DNA from: Rheinheimera lutimaris
Lineage (GTDB): Bacteria; Pseudomonadota; Gammaproteobacteria; Enterobacterales; Alteromonadaceae
Length of the DNA: 42,774 nucleotides
Reading direction: 5' to 3'
Assembly: GCF_013283795.1 (NCBI RefSeq)
Contig: NZ_JABSOD010000026.1
Location: 1-42,774, forward strand
Positions 7,736 to 19,554 of the stretch are shown here, piece by piece. The notes beneath the pieces were generated by a model, which saw nothing but the letters and a program-made list of their open reading frames with translations, was not told the origin of the DNA and made no database searches. The number at the start of each line of letters is the position of its first letter. Position 1 is the stretch's first letter. The position numbers and the translations under genes were made by a program.

Positions 7736-9029
7736 TTATTACAAAATCAAAAGCTGGTTGCTGCTGAGTCTGACGCTGCTCAGCTTTAGTACTGTAGCCG
7801 CGAACCAGGTGCAAAGTGTGCGCGTATGGCCATCCCCTGACAACACCCGGGTAGTGTTTGATATGTCAGCAGCACCTGAGCACAAGAGTTTTAGTTTGGA
7901 TAAGCCTGACCGGCTGGTGATTGACTTAAGCAATATTAAAGGCGGCAGCAGTTTGCCGGAGATATCCGGCGAGTCCGCGTTAATTAAAGCCATTCGCAGC
8001 AGTGGCGATGCTAACAGTATGCGTATTGTGCTGGACTTAGCCAAGCAAAGTAATGCCAACGTGTTCACCTTACCGCCAACACCGCCTTACGGTCATCGTT
8101 TAGTGGTCGATTTACCTGACAATCAGCCGGTGCAAAATTTACCGCCGCCGGCCATCAGAGCTGCGCGCGATATTGTTATTGCCATTGATGCCGGCCATGG
8201 TGGTGAGGACCCGGGCTCGATTGGGCCAAGTGGTTTTTACGAAAAGAACATTACCTTGCCCATCGCTAAACAACTGGCGCAGTTAATTAACAACCAGCCC
8301 GGCATGAAAGCTATGATGGTGCGCACCAACGATTACTATATTCATGTTAACCGCCGTACCGAGATTGCACGCGGCCAACAGGCCGATTTATTAGTATCGA
8401 TCCATGCTGATGCTTTTACCACGCCACAACCACGTGGTGCTTCGGTGTGGGTGCTATCGCTGCGGCGTGCGACATCAGAAGTGGGCCGTATGCTGGAGCA
8501 AACCGAACGCCATTCTGAATTATTGGGTGGTGTCGCGGAAATTATTAAAGACTCAGCTAACGAGCGTTATCTGGCACAAACGGTGCTGGATTTGTCGATG
8601 AACCATTCGATGATCACCGCATACCAGGCCGCAAATGAAGTCTTGCAGGAGCTGGGTAAGGTGGCTTATCTGCATAAAAAAGAACCCCAGGCTGCCAGTT
8701 TAGGTGTGTTGAAAGCGCCGGACATTCCGTCTATTTTGGTCGAAGTCGGTTTTATTTCCAACCCGAAAGAGGAGCGGCAGTTACGCTCGTCTGCTTATCA
8801 AACCAAATTAGCGCAATCATTGTTTACGGCGTTAAAACGTCATTACGAAAAATCGGCTCCGGCAGACTCGCTGTTTGCTCAGCAACGGGCCCGTGAGCAC
8901 AAAGTCAGCGCCGGTGAATCGCTGTCGCTACTGGCACAGCGTTATAACGTTTCTGTGGATGATTTACGCAATATTAATCAATTGGCTAACGACAGCATTC
9001 GTGTCGGTCAAACGCTGCGGATCCCTTAA
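7722..9029 (+). CDS. amiB: N-acetylmuramoyl-L-alanine amidase AmiB
   Basis: AmiB cleaves the septal peptidoglycan cross-bridge stem from MurNAc so daughter cells can separate. In the 435-residue protein, residues 1-27 form a signal peptide, residues about 30-130 an AMIN targeting domain ('[20 protein letters not shown]'), and the zinc amidase domain starts with '[16 protein letters not shown]' with the zinc-binding His; the second zinc-His and Glu lie in 'YEKNITL' and 'LVSIHADAF'. The C-terminal 45 residues are one LysM domain ('[18 protein letters not shown]'). It ends 2 bases before mutL. Either of two adjacent ATGs (7722, 7725) could be the start. Confidence 0.94.
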   Translation: MMKNNYYKIKSWLLLSLTLLSFSTVAANQVQSVRVWPSPDNTRVVFDMSAAPEHKSFSLDKPDRLVIDLSNIKGGSSLPEISGESALIKAIRSSGDANSMRIVLDLAKQSNANVFTLPPTPPYGHRLVVDLPDNQPVQNLPPPAIRAARDIVIAIDAGHGGEDPGSIGPSGFYEKNITLPIAKQLAQLINNQPGMKAMMVRTNDYYIHVNRRTEIARGQQADLLVSIHADAFTTPQPRGASVWVLSLRRATSEVGRMLEQTERHSELLGGVAEIIKDSANERYLAQTVLDLSMNHSMITAYQAANEVLQELGKVAYLHKKEPQAASLGVLKAPDIPSILVEVGFISNPKEERQLRSSAYQTKLAQSLFTALKRHYEKSAPADSLFAQQRAREHKVSAGESLSLLAQRYNVSVDDLRNINQLANDSIRVGQTLRIP

Positions 9030-9031
9030 TT

Positions 9032-10747
9032 ATGCCTATCCGTATTTTGCCGCCGCAGCTGGCTAACCAGATTGCGGCCGGTGAGGTGGTTGAACGTCCC
9101 GCTTCCGTTGTTAAAGAGCTGGTAGAAAACAGCCTGGATGCCGGGGCCGGCCATATTGAAATTGATATTGAAAAAGGTGGCAGCAAGCTGATCCGCGTGC
9201 GTGACAATGGTAGCGGTATTGCAGAGCAAGAGCTGGTATTAGCGCTGAGCCGGCACGCCACCAGTAAAATTACCGATCTGGACGATCTGGAAGCTATTAA
9301 CAGCCTGGGTTTTCGCGGTGAGGCTCTGGCCAGTATCAGCTCGGTATCACGTCTTACGTTAACATCAAAAACTGCAGAACAAAGTGCCGCCTGGCAGGCC
9401 AGTGCTGCCGGCAGAGAGATGCAGGTGGACGTGCGTCCGGCAGCGCACCCGGTGGGCACCAGTATTGAAGTGCTGGATTTATTCTTTAACACCCCGGCCA
9501 GACGCAAGTTTATGCGCACCGATAAAACCGAATTTGGCCATATTGACGAGCTGGTAAAACGCTTAGCGCTTAGCCGCTATGATGTCAGTTGGCAGCTAAC
9601 ACATAACGGCCAGAGTGTGCGACGCTTAAAAGCAGCGGTTACTGATGAGCAACGGCAAAAACGGGTCGCCATGCTGTGTGGCCGCGCTTTTGCCGGGCAG
9701 GCAGCCTTTATTGAAAACCGCTACGGTGATGTGCGGATTTGGGGCTGGATAGTGCAACCGCAAGCCTGCTCAGCGCAGCTGCAATGCCAGTACAGCTATG
9801 TAAATGGTCGTATGATGCGCGACAAGTTGTTAAATCATGCTATTCGTCAGGCCTACGGTGATAGTCTGGGCCCAGAGCAACAGCCGGCTTTTGTGCTGTA
9901 TCTGGAGCTGGATCCCCGTCAGGTAGACGTCAATGTGCACCCGGCCAAGCACGAAGTACGCTTTCATCAGGCGCGGTTAATTCATGATTTTGTGGTATCG
10001 GCACTGGCAGATGCCCTGGCGCAGCTAAGGCCTGTTGCCGTTGCAGCCGCGGCGGTATCTTCCGGCTATGCTGAAGACCATGTGCGGGAAGCCGCAGGTG
10101 GAGGATACCGTGCGCACGGCGGCTATCAGGCACATCAGCCGGCAGCTGCGCGGGTAAACCGCGAGCTGTCATACTGGCAGCACAGCAACAACGCCGGACA
10201 GACTGATACCGCCGCGCAAAAACAAATTGCGGCAACGACAGCTGATACCCGGCTGGCAAAACCACTGATTGCCCGCAACCGTTATTTATTGCAGCAGCAT
10301 GGTGATGATATTGTGTTGACTGACCTTGCCGCTTCAATGGCTGCTTATTGTGCGGCGCAGCATATTTCGCCGGTGCCGTTATTATTACCGCAACGGCTGA
10401 AACTCGACCGTGAGCAAACATTAGTATTAACGCAGCAGGCCGGCATGTTTAGTGCCGCCGGTTTTGATATGGTACTGACCGACGATACCTTAATTGTCCG
10501 CGCTGTGCCCGACTGGCTGCGCCATACCACATTAAGCCATTGGTTACCGTTATGGTTAACGCAGCTGGCACAGTCGCCGCACGACAATCCGTTGTTTTGT
10601 TTGTTGTCTATGCTACTGAATGCAAACGGGCTGGATGCTGCACGTTTGTTAGAATCTTGCCCGCAATTAACCGCAGATGCTCACAGAGTATCTGTGCCAC
10701 TGCAGTTAGATGCCAGCATAGCGTTTTTGCAGGAACAAATCGCATGA
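9032..10747 (+). CDS. mutL: DNA mismatch repair protein MutL
   Basis: MutL couples MutS mismatch recognition to strand incision. The 571-residue protein has the GHKL ATPase motifs: '[26 protein letters not shown]' (with the catalytic Glu and metal Asn), 'RVRDNGSGI', 'HATSKI' and '[10 protein letters not shown]'. A variable linker, rich in Ala, His and Gln, spans about residues 335-415, and a dimerisation domain follows. The DQHAxxERxxYE endonuclease motif of MutH-less bacteria is absent, so this organism should rely on a separate MutH. The stop overlaps the miaA start (ATGA), giving translational coupling. Confidence 0.95.
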   Translation: MPIRILPPQLANQIAAGEVVERPASVVKELVENSLDAGAGHIEIDIEKGGSKLIRVRDNGSGIAEQELVLALSRHATSKITDLDDLEAINSLGFRGEALASISSVSRLTLTSKTAEQSAAWQASAAGREMQVDVRPAAHPVGTSIEVLDLFFNTPARRKFMRTDKTEFGHIDELVKRLALSRYDVSWQLTHNGQSVRRLKAAVTDEQRQKRVAMLCGRAFAGQAAFIENRYGDVRIWGWIVQPQACSAQLQCQYSYVNGRMMRDKLLNHAIRQAYGDSLGPEQQPAFVLYLELDPRQVDVNVHPAKHEVRFHQARLIHDFVVSALADALAQLRPVAVAAAAVSSGYAEDHVREAAGGGYRAHGGYQAHQPAAARVNRELSYWQHSNNAGQTDTAAQKQIAATTADTRLAKPLIARNRYLLQQHGDDIVLTDLAASMAAYCAAQHISPVPLLLPQRLKLDREQTLVLTQQAGMFSAAGFDMVLTDDTLIVRAVPDWLRHTTLSHWLPLWLTQLAQSPHDNPLFCLLSMLLNANGLDAARLLESCPQLTADAHRVSVPLQLDASIAFLQEQIA

Positions 10748-11673
10748 GCCACAACTCAACCGGGGTAATTTTCCTGATGGGGCCTACTGCCGCCGGTAAG
10801 ACTGCGCTGGCAACAGAACTGTATCAGCGGCTGCCGGCAGAATTAGTCAGTGTCGACAGTGCGCTTATTTACCGAGGTATGGATATCGGCACTGCCAAAC
10901 CAACGGCTGAAGAATTGCAACTGGCGCCGCATCACCTGATTGATATTCGCGACCCTGCACAAAGCTATTCTGCGGCAGACTTCCGCGCAGATGCGTTGCA
11001 TTTAATTGCTCAAATTCAACATCGTGGTAACATTCCCATCCTGGTTGGTGGTACAATGCTGTACTTCAAAGCGCTGCTTGAAGGTATATCACCGCTGCCG
11101 CAAGCGGATCCTGCTGTGCGTCAGCAGTTGGAACGGGAAGCGGCAGAAAAAGGCTGGCCGGCGTTACATGCCGAACTGGCGATAGTTGACCCGGTTTCGG
11201 CGCAGCGGATCCACCCGAATGATCCACAACGTATTAACCGTGCATTAGAAGTATTCCGTATTACCGGACGCAATTTAACGCAACTTACAGCAGAAAAAGG
11301 GGAACCTTTTGGCTTTCCGGTGCACCAATTTGCTGTTGCACCGGAAGATCGCGCAGTGCTGCACCAACGTATAGCGTTAAGATATGAGCAAATGTTGGCG
11401 GCGGGGTTTGAGCAAGAAGTTGTCAAACTGAAGCAACGGACAGATTTGCATGCTGATTTACCCGCCATGCGCTGCGTGGGCTATCGCCAGATGTGGCAGT
11501 ATCTGGACGGTGAATGCAGTTATGCTGAGATGACAATGCGTGGCATAGCGGCAACCAGGCAATTGGCAAAACGTCAGCTTACCTGGTTAAGAAGTTGGCA
11601 TGATTTGAACTGGCTAAAAAGTGATGCGCCAATGTCGGAAAACTTGCAAGCCGTTTTATCTTCGCTAAGCTAA
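10744..11673 (+). CDS. miaA: tRNA dimethylallyltransferase
   Basis: MiaA adds the isopentenyl group to A37 of tRNAs reading UNN codons. The 309-residue protein has the P-loop [10 protein letters not shown] (residues 13-22), the conserved '[18 protein letters not shown]' with the catalytic Asp, '[14 protein letters not shown]', '[12 protein letters not shown]' and the C-terminal '[12 protein letters not shown]'. I chose the ATG that overlaps the mutL stop; the open frame further upstream is out of the mutL frame and unrelated. It is followed by hfq with its own promoter. Confidence 0.95.
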   Translation: MSHNSTGVIFLMGPTAAGKTALATELYQRLPAELVSVDSALIYRGMDIGTAKPTAEELQLAPHHLIDIRDPAQSYSAADFRADALHLIAQIQHRGNIPILVGGTMLYFKALLEGISPLPQADPAVRQQLEREAAEKGWPALHAELAIVDPVSAQRIHPNDPQRINRALEVFRITGRNLTQLTAEKGEPFGFPVHQFAVAPEDRAVLHQRIALRYEQMLAAGFEQEVVKLKQRTDLHADLPAMRCVGYRQMWQYLDGECSYAEMTMRGIAATRQLAKRQLTWLRSWHDLNWLKSDAPMSENLQAVLSSLS

Positions 11674-11704
11674 ACAAGATGGATAAAAAAGACGTTTTAA
11701 CAAC

Positions 11705-12021
<317 letters not shown>

Positions 12022-12038
12022 CAGCAGGGGTTTCCCGC

Positions 12039-13334
12039 TTGTCTGACATTAGCGCGTTACCGGAACAAGCGATCCTTGTCCATGTGAACTTCTCGCAACA
12101 GCATACCAGCGAAGATTTAGCTGAGCTTAAGCTATTGGTGTCGTCGGCTGGTGTTAACAGTATTGATGTGGTTAGCACCAATCGCAGCGCCCCTGATGCA
12201 AAGTTCTTTGTCGGTTCAGGCAAAGCGCAGGATATTGCTGATTTGGTAGAACAGCATCAGGCCTCAGTGGTTATTTTCAACCATGCGTTAAGCCCGGCAC
12301 AAACCCGTAATTTGGAGCGTTTGTGCCTGACGCGTGTCATCGATCGTACCACGCTTATTCTGGATATTTTTGCGCAGCGCGCCCGTACTTTTGAGGGCAA
12401 GCTGCAGGTAGAGTTGGCTCAGCTAAAGCATTTAGCCTCGCGTCTGGTGCGTGGCTGGGACAGTCTTGACCGGCAAAAAGGTGGTATAGGTTTACGCGGG
12501 CCCGGCGAAACTCAGTTGGAAACAGACCGGCGCTTGTTACGCGAGCGGGTAAAGGCATTACAACTACGACTGAATAAACTGGAGCGGCAGCGTGAGCAGG
12601 GCCGTCGGGCACGACAACGTTCTGCTGTGCCGGTGGTGTCGGTGGTGGGTTATACCAATGCCGGTAAATCGACTTTGTTCAACCGTGTTACCCACGCGGA
12701 TGTCTACGCTGCAGATCAATTGTTTGCCACGCTTGACCCCACCTTACGTAAGTTAAAGCTCAAAGGCGTTGGCGAGATAGTATTGGCCGATACCGTGGGC
12801 TTTATCCGCCATTTGCCGCATGACCTGGTAGCAGCATTTAAATCTACTTTGCAGGAAACCCGCGAAGCAGACTTACAGTTGCATGTTGTTGATGTTGCTG
12901 ATCCGCGCAAAGACGACAACATGCAGCAAGTGGCTGCCGTGTTGCAGGAAATTGAAGCAGATCAGATACCGCGATTGGTGGTGTACAATAAAATTGACCT
13001 GCTTGAGCAACAGCCACGTATTGAATACAACGAATTTAATCAGCCGGTAGCAGTATATTTATCTGCGGTAACCGGTGCCGGTATTGAACTGCTGACGCAG
13101 GCCATAGCGCAGTTGTTATCAGAGCGTTATATCGATATCACTTTGGCCCTGCCGCCTGACAAGGGGGCATGGCGTGCCCGTTTTCATCAACAGCATTGCA
13201 TAATGCAAGAGCAGTTTGATACTGACGGCTATTGCCAACTTACACTCAGACTGAGTGAGTCAGTTTGGCAACGCTGCGTAAAGCAATCGCAGGGGGCATT
13301 GGAAAACTATGTCGTCAGCGCAGCGGTTATTTGA
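12039..13334 (+). CDS. hflX: Ribosome-associated GTPase HflX
   Basis: HflX is a GTPase that splits stalled 70S ribosomes. The 431-residue protein has the N-terminal HflX domain, the glycine-rich 'GGIGLRGPGETQLETDRRLL' linker, a coiled-coil of about 30 residues rich in Arg and Gln, and the G domain: G1 GYTNAGKSTLFN, G3 'DTVGFIRHLP', G4 'NKID'. It begins with a TTG (MSDISALP), preceded by CAGGGG; no ATG or GTG fits the conserved N-terminus better. It lies between hfq and hflK in the expected operon. Confidence 0.93.
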   Translation: MSDISALPEQAILVHVNFSQQHTSEDLAELKLLVSSAGVNSIDVVSTNRSAPDAKFFVGSGKAQDIADLVEQHQASVVIFNHALSPAQTRNLERLCLTRVIDRTTLILDIFAQRARTFEGKLQVELAQLKHLASRLVRGWDSLDRQKGGIGLRGPGETQLETDRRLLRERVKALQLRLNKLERQREQGRRARQRSAVPVVSVVGYTNAGKSTLFNRVTHADVYAADQLFATLDPTLRKLKLKGVGEIVLADTVGFIRHLPHDLVAAFKSTLQETREADLQLHVVDVADPRKDDNMQQVAAVLQEIEADQIPRLVVYNKIDLLEQQPRIEYNEFNQPVAVYLSAVTGAGIELLTQAIAQLLSERYIDITLALPPDKGAWRARFHQQHCIMQEQFDTDGYCQLTLRLSESVWQRCVKQSQGALENYVVSAAVI

Positions 13335-13374
13335 TACATTAACCCTTATTTTGCAACTTAAACTGGAGTAGAGC

Positions 13375-14529
13375 ATGGCTTGGAATGAGCCGGGCAACAA
13401 CGGCAAGAATAACGACCCCTGGAAACAGGGTGGTCGTGATCAAGGCCCGCCCGATTTAGATGAAGTGTTTCGTAACTTAGGCAAAAAGTTCGGCGGCATT
13501 TTCGGTGGAGGCAAATCTTCAGGCGGTAGCAGTAATGGTGGTGCTTCAGCGGCACTGATATTGGTACTGATTGTGGCAGCTTTGGTATGGGCGTTTAGTG
13601 GCTTTTATACCATTAAAGAATCTGAGCGTGGTGTCGTGCTGCGTTTCGGCCAGTATCTCGATGAAGTTGGCCCCGGCATTCACTGGAAACCTACTTTTAT
13701 CGATACTGTGCTGCCGGTAGATGTTACCAGTGTGCGTTCTTTGCGCAGCGACGGTTTTATGCTGACGCAAGATCAAAATCTGGTGCGGGTCACTTTTGAA
13801 ATTCAGTACAAAGTATCAGATGCCAGATTGTATAAATTCTCGGTTGTCGATGCCGACAGCAGCTTGCATCAGGCAACAGATGCGGCACTGCGTTATGTTA
13901 TCGGCCACTCCATTATGGATGACGTACTAACCCGCGGCCGTGAAGTGGTGCGGCAAAACACCCGCCAGGAACTGGAAGGCATTATCGAGCCCTACAAGAT
14001 GGGTATTGTGCTGGTAGATGTTAACTTCCGCGATGCGCGGCCACCGGAAGAAGTGCGTGACGCTTTTGACGATGCCATTAAAGCACAGGAAGACCAGGAG
14101 CGGTTTATCCAGGAAGCTCAGGCTTACGCCCGTGAAATTGAGCCGCGTGCCCGTGGCCAGGTTAACCGCGTGATGCAGGAAGCCGAAGCGTATAAGCAGC
14201 AAATTGTGTTAAAGGCACAAGGTGAAGTAGCCCGCTTTGAAAAACTGTTACCAGAGTATCTGGCTGCACCTAAGGTAACCCGCGACCGTATGTATCTGGA
14301 AACTATGGAGCAGGTATACAGCAATACCTCCAAAGTGCTGGTTGACGTTAAAAATGGTAATAACATTATGTATTTACCATTAGACAAGATGTTAAATCAG
14401 GGCAGTAGCGGTACCGCACAGTCATCAGGTGCTATGCCATTAATTCCGTCGCGCAGCACTACGGACAGCAGCAGTCAAAATCGTACTGACAGTTCTCGCG
14501 GCAGTTCTACACGCAGTGGCAGGGGGTAA
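13375..14529 (+). CDS. hflK: HflKC complex subunit HflK
   Basis: HflK and HflC form a large membrane cage around the FtsH protease and limit its access to substrates. The 384-residue protein has a Gly/Asn-rich cytoplasmic N-terminus, one transmembrane helix (about residues 60-80, 'ASAALILVLIVAALVWAFSGFY'-like, split here), then the SPFH/Band-7 domain ('ESERGVVLRFGQYL') and a coiled-coil rich in Glu, Ala and Arg. The tail is Ser/Thr/Arg-rich. A GGAG precedes the ATG. It is followed directly by hflC. Confidence 0.93.
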   Translation: MAWNEPGNNGKNNDPWKQGGRDQGPPDLDEVFRNLGKKFGGIFGGGKSSGGSSNGGASAALILVLIVAALVWAFSGFYTIKESERGVVLRFGQYLDEVGPGIHWKPTFIDTVLPVDVTSVRSLRSDGFMLTQDQNLVRVTFEIQYKVSDARLYKFSVVDADSSLHQATDAALRYVIGHSIMDDVLTRGREVVRQNTRQELEGIIEPYKMGIVLVDVNFRDARPPEEVRDAFDDAIKAQEDQERFIQEAQAYAREIEPRARGQVNRVMQEAEAYKQQIVLKAQGEVARFEKLLPEYLAAPKVTRDRMYLETMEQVYSNTSKVLVDVKNGNNIMYLPLDKMLNQGSSGTAQSSGAMPLIPSRSTTDSSSQNRTDSSRGSSTRSGRG

Positions 14530-14532
14530 GTG

Positions 14533-15414
14533 ATGAAGAATTTTACAGTTGCCATTATTGTTGTTATTGGTTTTATTTTTTTGTCAGCGTTGTTTGTCGT
14601 GCCGGAAGGCCAGCGTGGCATAGTGATTCAATTTGGTAAAATTCAGCGTGATGCTGAGCAAAATGTCGTGGTGTATCAGCCGGGTTTGCATTTTAAGTTG
14701 CCGCTAATTGAAACCGTACGCAAGCTGGATGCCAGGGTGCAAACGCTTGATGATTCACAGGACCGTTTTGTTACCGCAGAGAAAAAAGACTTGCTGGTGG
14801 ACAGTTATGTGAAATGGCGTATTAATGATTTTGGCGCTTACTTTTTGGCTACCGGCGGTAATACCAGCAGAGCAGAAGACTTGTTAAAGCAATATATTAA
14901 CAACGGCCTGCGTACTGAGTTTGGTGCTCGCACCATTCAGGAAATTGTCTCAGGTGAGCGTACGCAGTTAATGCAGAGTGCGTTACAGCAAGCCGGTCAG
15001 GCTTCGAAAGAGCTGGGTATTGCAGTGGTAGATGTGCGGGTTAAGCAAATTAACCTGCCACAAGAAGTCAGCAGCTCAATTTTTGCCAGGATGGAAGCTG
15101 AGCGTCATGCTGTAGCGCGTGAACACCGCTCTAAAGGTATGGAAGAAGCTGAAATTATCCGTGCAGACGTAGACGCCCGGGTTACCGTAATGGTGGCAGA
15201 TGCTGAGCGTAATTCACGTAGTGTGCGCGGTGAAGGTGATGCCTTAGCCGCTAATGTGTATGCCGAAACCTTTAATAAAAACGCTGAGTTTTACTCTTTT
15301 ATCCGCAGCCTTGAAGCTTATAAAAACAGCTTTAACAGCAAGGATGATGTGTTAGTAGTACAGCCGGACAATGATTTTTTTAAATATATGAAGTCAGACA
15401 AGGTGCAAAACTAA
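14533..15414 (+). CDS. hflC: HflKC complex subunit HflC
   Basis: Partner of HflK in regulating FtsH. The 293-residue protein has an N-terminal membrane helix ('FTVAIIVVIGFIFLSALFVV'), the SPFH domain ('GQRGIVIQFGKIQRD', 'KKDLLVDSYVKWRI'), and a helical region ending 'FFKYMKSDK'. It is about 40 residues shorter than E. coli HflC because the Ala/Thr-rich insertion before 'LGIAVVDVRVKQINLP' is missing. I prefer the ATG at 14533; a GTG immediately before it is in frame, and GGGGG gives a binding site for either. A terminator follows. Confidence 0.92.
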   Translation: MKNFTVAIIVVIGFIFLSALFVVPEGQRGIVIQFGKIQRDAEQNVVVYQPGLHFKLPLIETVRKLDARVQTLDDSQDRFVTAEKKDLLVDSYVKWRINDFGAYFLATGGNTSRAEDLLKQYINNGLRTEFGARTIQEIVSGERTQLMQSALQQAGQASKELGIAVVDVRVKQINLPQEVSSSIFARMEAERHAVAREHRSKGMEEAEIIRADVDARVTVMVADAERNSRSVRGEGDALAANVYAETFNKNAEFYSFIRSLEAYKNSFNSKDDVLVVQPDNDFFKYMKSDKVQN

Positions 15415-15428
15415 CAACTACAGTGTTT

Positions 15429-15454
15429 AAAAAAGGCCCGTAAGGGCCTTTTTT
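15429..15454 (+). terminator. Terminator of the hfq-hflC transcript
   Basis: AAAAAAGGCCC, a GTAA loop and GGGCCTTTTTT form a compact stem with flanking A and T runs, so it can also work on the minus strand. Confidence 0.88.
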
Positions 15455-15480
15455 GTCTGTAACGGCCGAACGGGGGAGCC

Positions 15481-16638
15481 ATGTATCAGCAGTTTTATCA
15501 GCGTTTCTTGCAAGCTAATCAGGGCAAGCAGCATTTCGCCTGCCACTCGCATCATTATTGGCCGGATGTCAGTCGTGATGCCATGTTGGAATACTGGGAC
15601 GATACCGCGCGCCTGGTCGATGACAAATGGCGCTATATTTTCGGTGAAAAAGTACCGCAAACTCAGCAGCTAATCGCAGACATTTTACAGTTGCCACAGC
15701 CGGAACAAATTGTGTTTGCACCGAACACTCACGAGCTGGTGATGCGCCTACTCAGCTGCTTTGACCTGCGCCAACCGCTGCGTATTTTGACAACCGACAG
15801 TGAGTTTTACAGTTTTTCGCGCCAGGTAAAACGCTTGGCCGAGTACGATAATGTTCAGCTGGATATTATTGCCAGCGAACCTTTTGCCAGTTTTGAACAG
15901 CGTTTTGCCGACGCTGCGGCAGCACATCATTATCAGCTGATTTTCTGTAGCCAGGTGTTTTTTAATTCAGGTGTCGCAATTCGTGATTTAACCGGTTTTG
16001 TGCAACAAATTGCTGCCGTCAGTGATGCGATGATCGTAATCGACGGCTATCATGGCTTTATGGCGTTACCAACCGATTTATCGGCTATTGCTGAGCGCAT
16101 TTTTTATCTGGCCGGCAGTTATAAATATGCCCAGGGTGGTGAAGGCTGCTGCTTTATGGCAGTGCCGTTAGGCAGCACAGAGCGGCCGCTGTACACCGGC
16201 TGGTTTGCTGAGTTCGGTACTTTGGCGGCAGAGAAGTCAGCTACTGTATTGTACAGTGAAGACGGTTATCGCTTTGCCGGTGCCACCATGGATTTTTCTG
16301 CTTTATATCGTTTAAATGCGGTGCTGAGATTATTCAAACAACAAGGCATCAGTGTCGGACGCATCCATCAGTATGTGCAGCAGTTGCAGCAGGTATTTTT
16401 GCAAAAGCTGGCCTCAGTGCAACATGCTGACTTGCATGCCGGCAATCTGCTGCTGCAAGACTTCAGTTGCCATGGCCACTTTCTGACGTTCCGACCAGGC
16501 AATGCAGCAGAAGTGGCAGAGCTGGCGGCTTTTTTGAAACGTGCCGGTATCGAAACAGACTATCGGGCAGACCGTTTACGTTTTGGCTTTGCGTTATACC
16601 ACAACAGCGCAGAATATGATCTAACTTGTTTAGCTTGA
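15481..16638 (+). CDS. Class V aminotransferase-fold PLP enzyme, kynureninase-like
   Basis: A 385-residue cytoplasmic protein of the fold-type I PLP class V group. The N-terminus 'FACHSHHYWPDVSRDAMLEYWDD' resembles the kynureninase/selenocysteine-lyase opening. 'MIVIDGYHGFMALP' supplies the cofactor-ring Asp, and 'YLAGSYKYAQGGEGCCF' contains the Schiff-base Lys, in the same arrangement as kynureninase. The C-terminal small domain ends in 'YRADRLRFGFALYHN'. The substrate cannot be told; no tryptophan-degradation genes are nearby. The gene stands between two terminators in the place where E. coli has yjeT, so it is an independent unit with a GGGGGAG ribosome binding site. Confidence 0.78.
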   Translation: MYQQFYQRFLQANQGKQHFACHSHHYWPDVSRDAMLEYWDDTARLVDDKWRYIFGEKVPQTQQLIADILQLPQPEQIVFAPNTHELVMRLLSCFDLRQPLRILTTDSEFYSFSRQVKRLAEYDNVQLDIIASEPFASFEQRFADAAAAHHYQLIFCSQVFFNSGVAIRDLTGFVQQIAAVSDAMIVIDGYHGFMALPTDLSAIAERIFYLAGSYKYAQGGEGCCFMAVPLGSTERPLYTGWFAEFGTLAAEKSATVLYSEDGYRFAGATMDFSALYRLNAVLRLFKQQGISVGRIHQYVQQLQQVFLQKLASVQHADLHAGNLLLQDFSCHGHFLTFRPGNAAEVAELAAFLKRAGIETDYRADRLRFGFALYHNSAEYDLTCLA

Positions 16639-16674
16639 TATATTGTTTAACTGGTTGATTAAAAACCACTAAAT

Positions 16675-16703
16675 AAGCCGCTGTGAAAAAAGCGGCTTTT
16701 TTT
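16675..16703 (+). terminator. Terminator after the aminotransferase-like gene
   Basis: AGCCGCT (16676-16682) pairs with AGCGGCT (16691-16697), followed by seven T residues. Confidence 0.85.
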
Positions 16704-16718
16704 CATCCGGACGGCTGA

Positions 16719-18071
<1,353 letters not shown>

Positions 18072-18096
18072 TCCTGACGTAAAGCTATAACAGGAT

Positions 18097-18125
18097 AAAA
18101 AACGCTGCCACCAGGCAGCGTTTTT
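18097..18125 (+). terminator. Terminator of purA
   Basis: AAAAACGCTGCC and GGCAGCGTTTTT form a stem around ACCA. A and T runs flank both sides. Confidence 0.88.
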
Positions 18126-18166
18126 GATTTATGCTGGCTAAAACAGCAGCAGACGGAGTTATGGCT

Positions 18167-19480
18167 ATGCGTATACTGATATTGATTACCGCGTTATTTA
18201 CCCTCAGTGGCTGTGGCGGAGGCGGCAGCGATGCTACGCCGGCAGCGACAGCGGCTTGCCAGCGTGCTGATATTAATTCTCAGGTGTTTTGTGCGCTGCA
18301 ACAAGATTATCTGTGGTACAGCGAGCTACCCGCTGATATCAATCCCGGCAGTTATGCGTCCCCCGGCGCAATGTTAGATGCTGTAGCAGCACCGCAAGAC
18401 CGCTATAGCTTTATTTTAACGCGCCAGGAATATGAAGACCGTTTTATAAACGCCACATTTTTCGGTTACGGCTTCTCCAGCGTCAGAGCCGACAATAACA
18501 CTGCCTTGCAAATTGCCTATGTGTATGACGATGGCTCAGCAGCGCAAAACGGTTTGCGTCGCGGTGATAAAATTATCGAAATTGAAGGTATCAGCGTCAC
18601 CGAATGGCTAAGCCGGCTGGATGCCGGTACCGCGACCAATGATGATGTGTATGGTCCCAACGAAGCCGGTGTTATGCGCCAGTTTGTCTGGAAAAAGCCG
18701 GATAACACCGAACAAGTTGCCACTTTCAGTAAGAGTGAAGTCAGTACTAATACCGTATTACACCGCTCAGTTAGTACTGTGGGTGATAAGCGCGTAGGCT
18801 ATTTGGTGTTCAACACCTTTATTGAGCTGTCGGAAACTGAGCTGGAACAGGCATTTGCATATTTTGTTGCCGAAGGCGTTGATGAGCTGGTGCTGGATGT
18901 GCGCTACAACGGTGGCGGTTTAATCCGCGTTGCGAATCAGCTGAGTACGCAAATTGCGCTTAATGCTGTGCTGGGCGAAGTATTTGTTAAGTATCAATAC
19001 AATGATAAAAACAGCAGCAAAAATACCACAACGCTGTTTTCGTTAGGCGCCGCTGACAGTGCATTAGATTTGGGGCGGGTGTTAGTGCTGACAACTGCCG
19101 GCAGTTGCTCTTCCAGTGAATTGGTGGTTAATTCCCTGGCACCTTTTGTCGATGTGGTGCAAATCGGCGCCACTACCTGCGGTAAACCTGTTGGCCAACA
19201 GCCGGATATTATCGGTGATTATGTATTGTTTGCTATTAACTTCCAGACGGTAAATGCGCTGGACCAGGGCGAATATTTTGACGGCTTACAACCTAACTGT
19301 CCGGTTACTGAAGTGATTACCGGCGACTGGGGCGTAGCTGATGATCCGTTATATGCCGAAGCCATTAACTACATAACCAACGGCAATTGCAGCGATGTGG
19401 CAGTAAGCAGCGCCGCAGTTAACACTAAAGCCGTTAAGCCGCGACTGGCTGCCCCCTGGGTGTTAAACAATGAGCAATAA
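18167..19480 (+). CDS. S41-family (C-terminal processing) peptidase lipoprotein
   Basis: A predicted lipoprotein of 437 residues. I start it at the ATG at 18167, which has GGAG 8 bases upstream; its signal ends in the lipobox LSGC followed by GGGG. A PDZ-like segment ('YVYDDGSAAQNGLRRGDKIIEIEG') precedes the S41 serine protease core: 'RVGYLVFNTF', 'LVLDVRYNGGG', then the nucleophile in 'TAGSCSSSEL' (Ser315) and the general base in 'TTCGKPVGQ' (Lys340). The catalytic Ser-Lys pair is therefore present. Its substrate is unknown; such proteases trim envelope proteins. Several cysteines may form disulfides. It occupies the purA-motX interval. Confidence 0.85.
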   Translation: MRILILITALFTLSGCGGGGSDATPAATAACQRADINSQVFCALQQDYLWYSELPADINPGSYASPGAMLDAVAAPQDRYSFILTRQEYEDRFINATFFGYGFSSVRADNNTALQIAYVYDDGSAAQNGLRRGDKIIEIEGISVTEWLSRLDAGTATNDDVYGPNEAGVMRQFVWKKPDNTEQVATFSKSEVSTNTVLHRSVSTVGDKRVGYLVFNTFIELSETELEQAFAYFVAEGVDELVLDVRYNGGGLIRVANQLSTQIALNAVLGEVFVKYQYNDKNSSKNTTTLFSLGAADSALDLGRVLVLTTAGSCSSSELVVNSLAPFVDVVQIGATTCGKPVGQQPDIIGDYVLFAINFQTVNALDQGEYFDGLQPNCPVTEVITGDWGVADDPLYAEAINYITNGNCSDVAVSSAAVNTKAVKPRLAAPWVLNNEQ

Positions 19481-19496
19481 CAGGCGCGAAACTTGC

Positions 19497-19523
19497 TTTA
19501 AAAAAGCGGGTAGCAGCCGATAA
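19497..19523 (+). promoter_or_regulatory. Candidate flagellar sigma-28 (FliA) promoter for motX
   Basis: GCCGATAA at 19516-19523 is a perfect match to the sigma-28 -10 element, 31 bases before the motX start. Eleven bases upstream lies TTTAAAAA, only a weak match to the -35 TAAAGTTT. Class-late flagellar control of motX is known in Vibrio. Confidence 0.6.
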
Positions 19524-19554
19524 GGCTTAAAGTGACAATTTTCAGGCGCATAAA

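Noticed and set aside
9930..10421. Minus-strand open frame of 163 residues opposite mutL
   Set aside because: It is antisense to the mutL linker, has His/Gln/Arg low complexity and no start signal.
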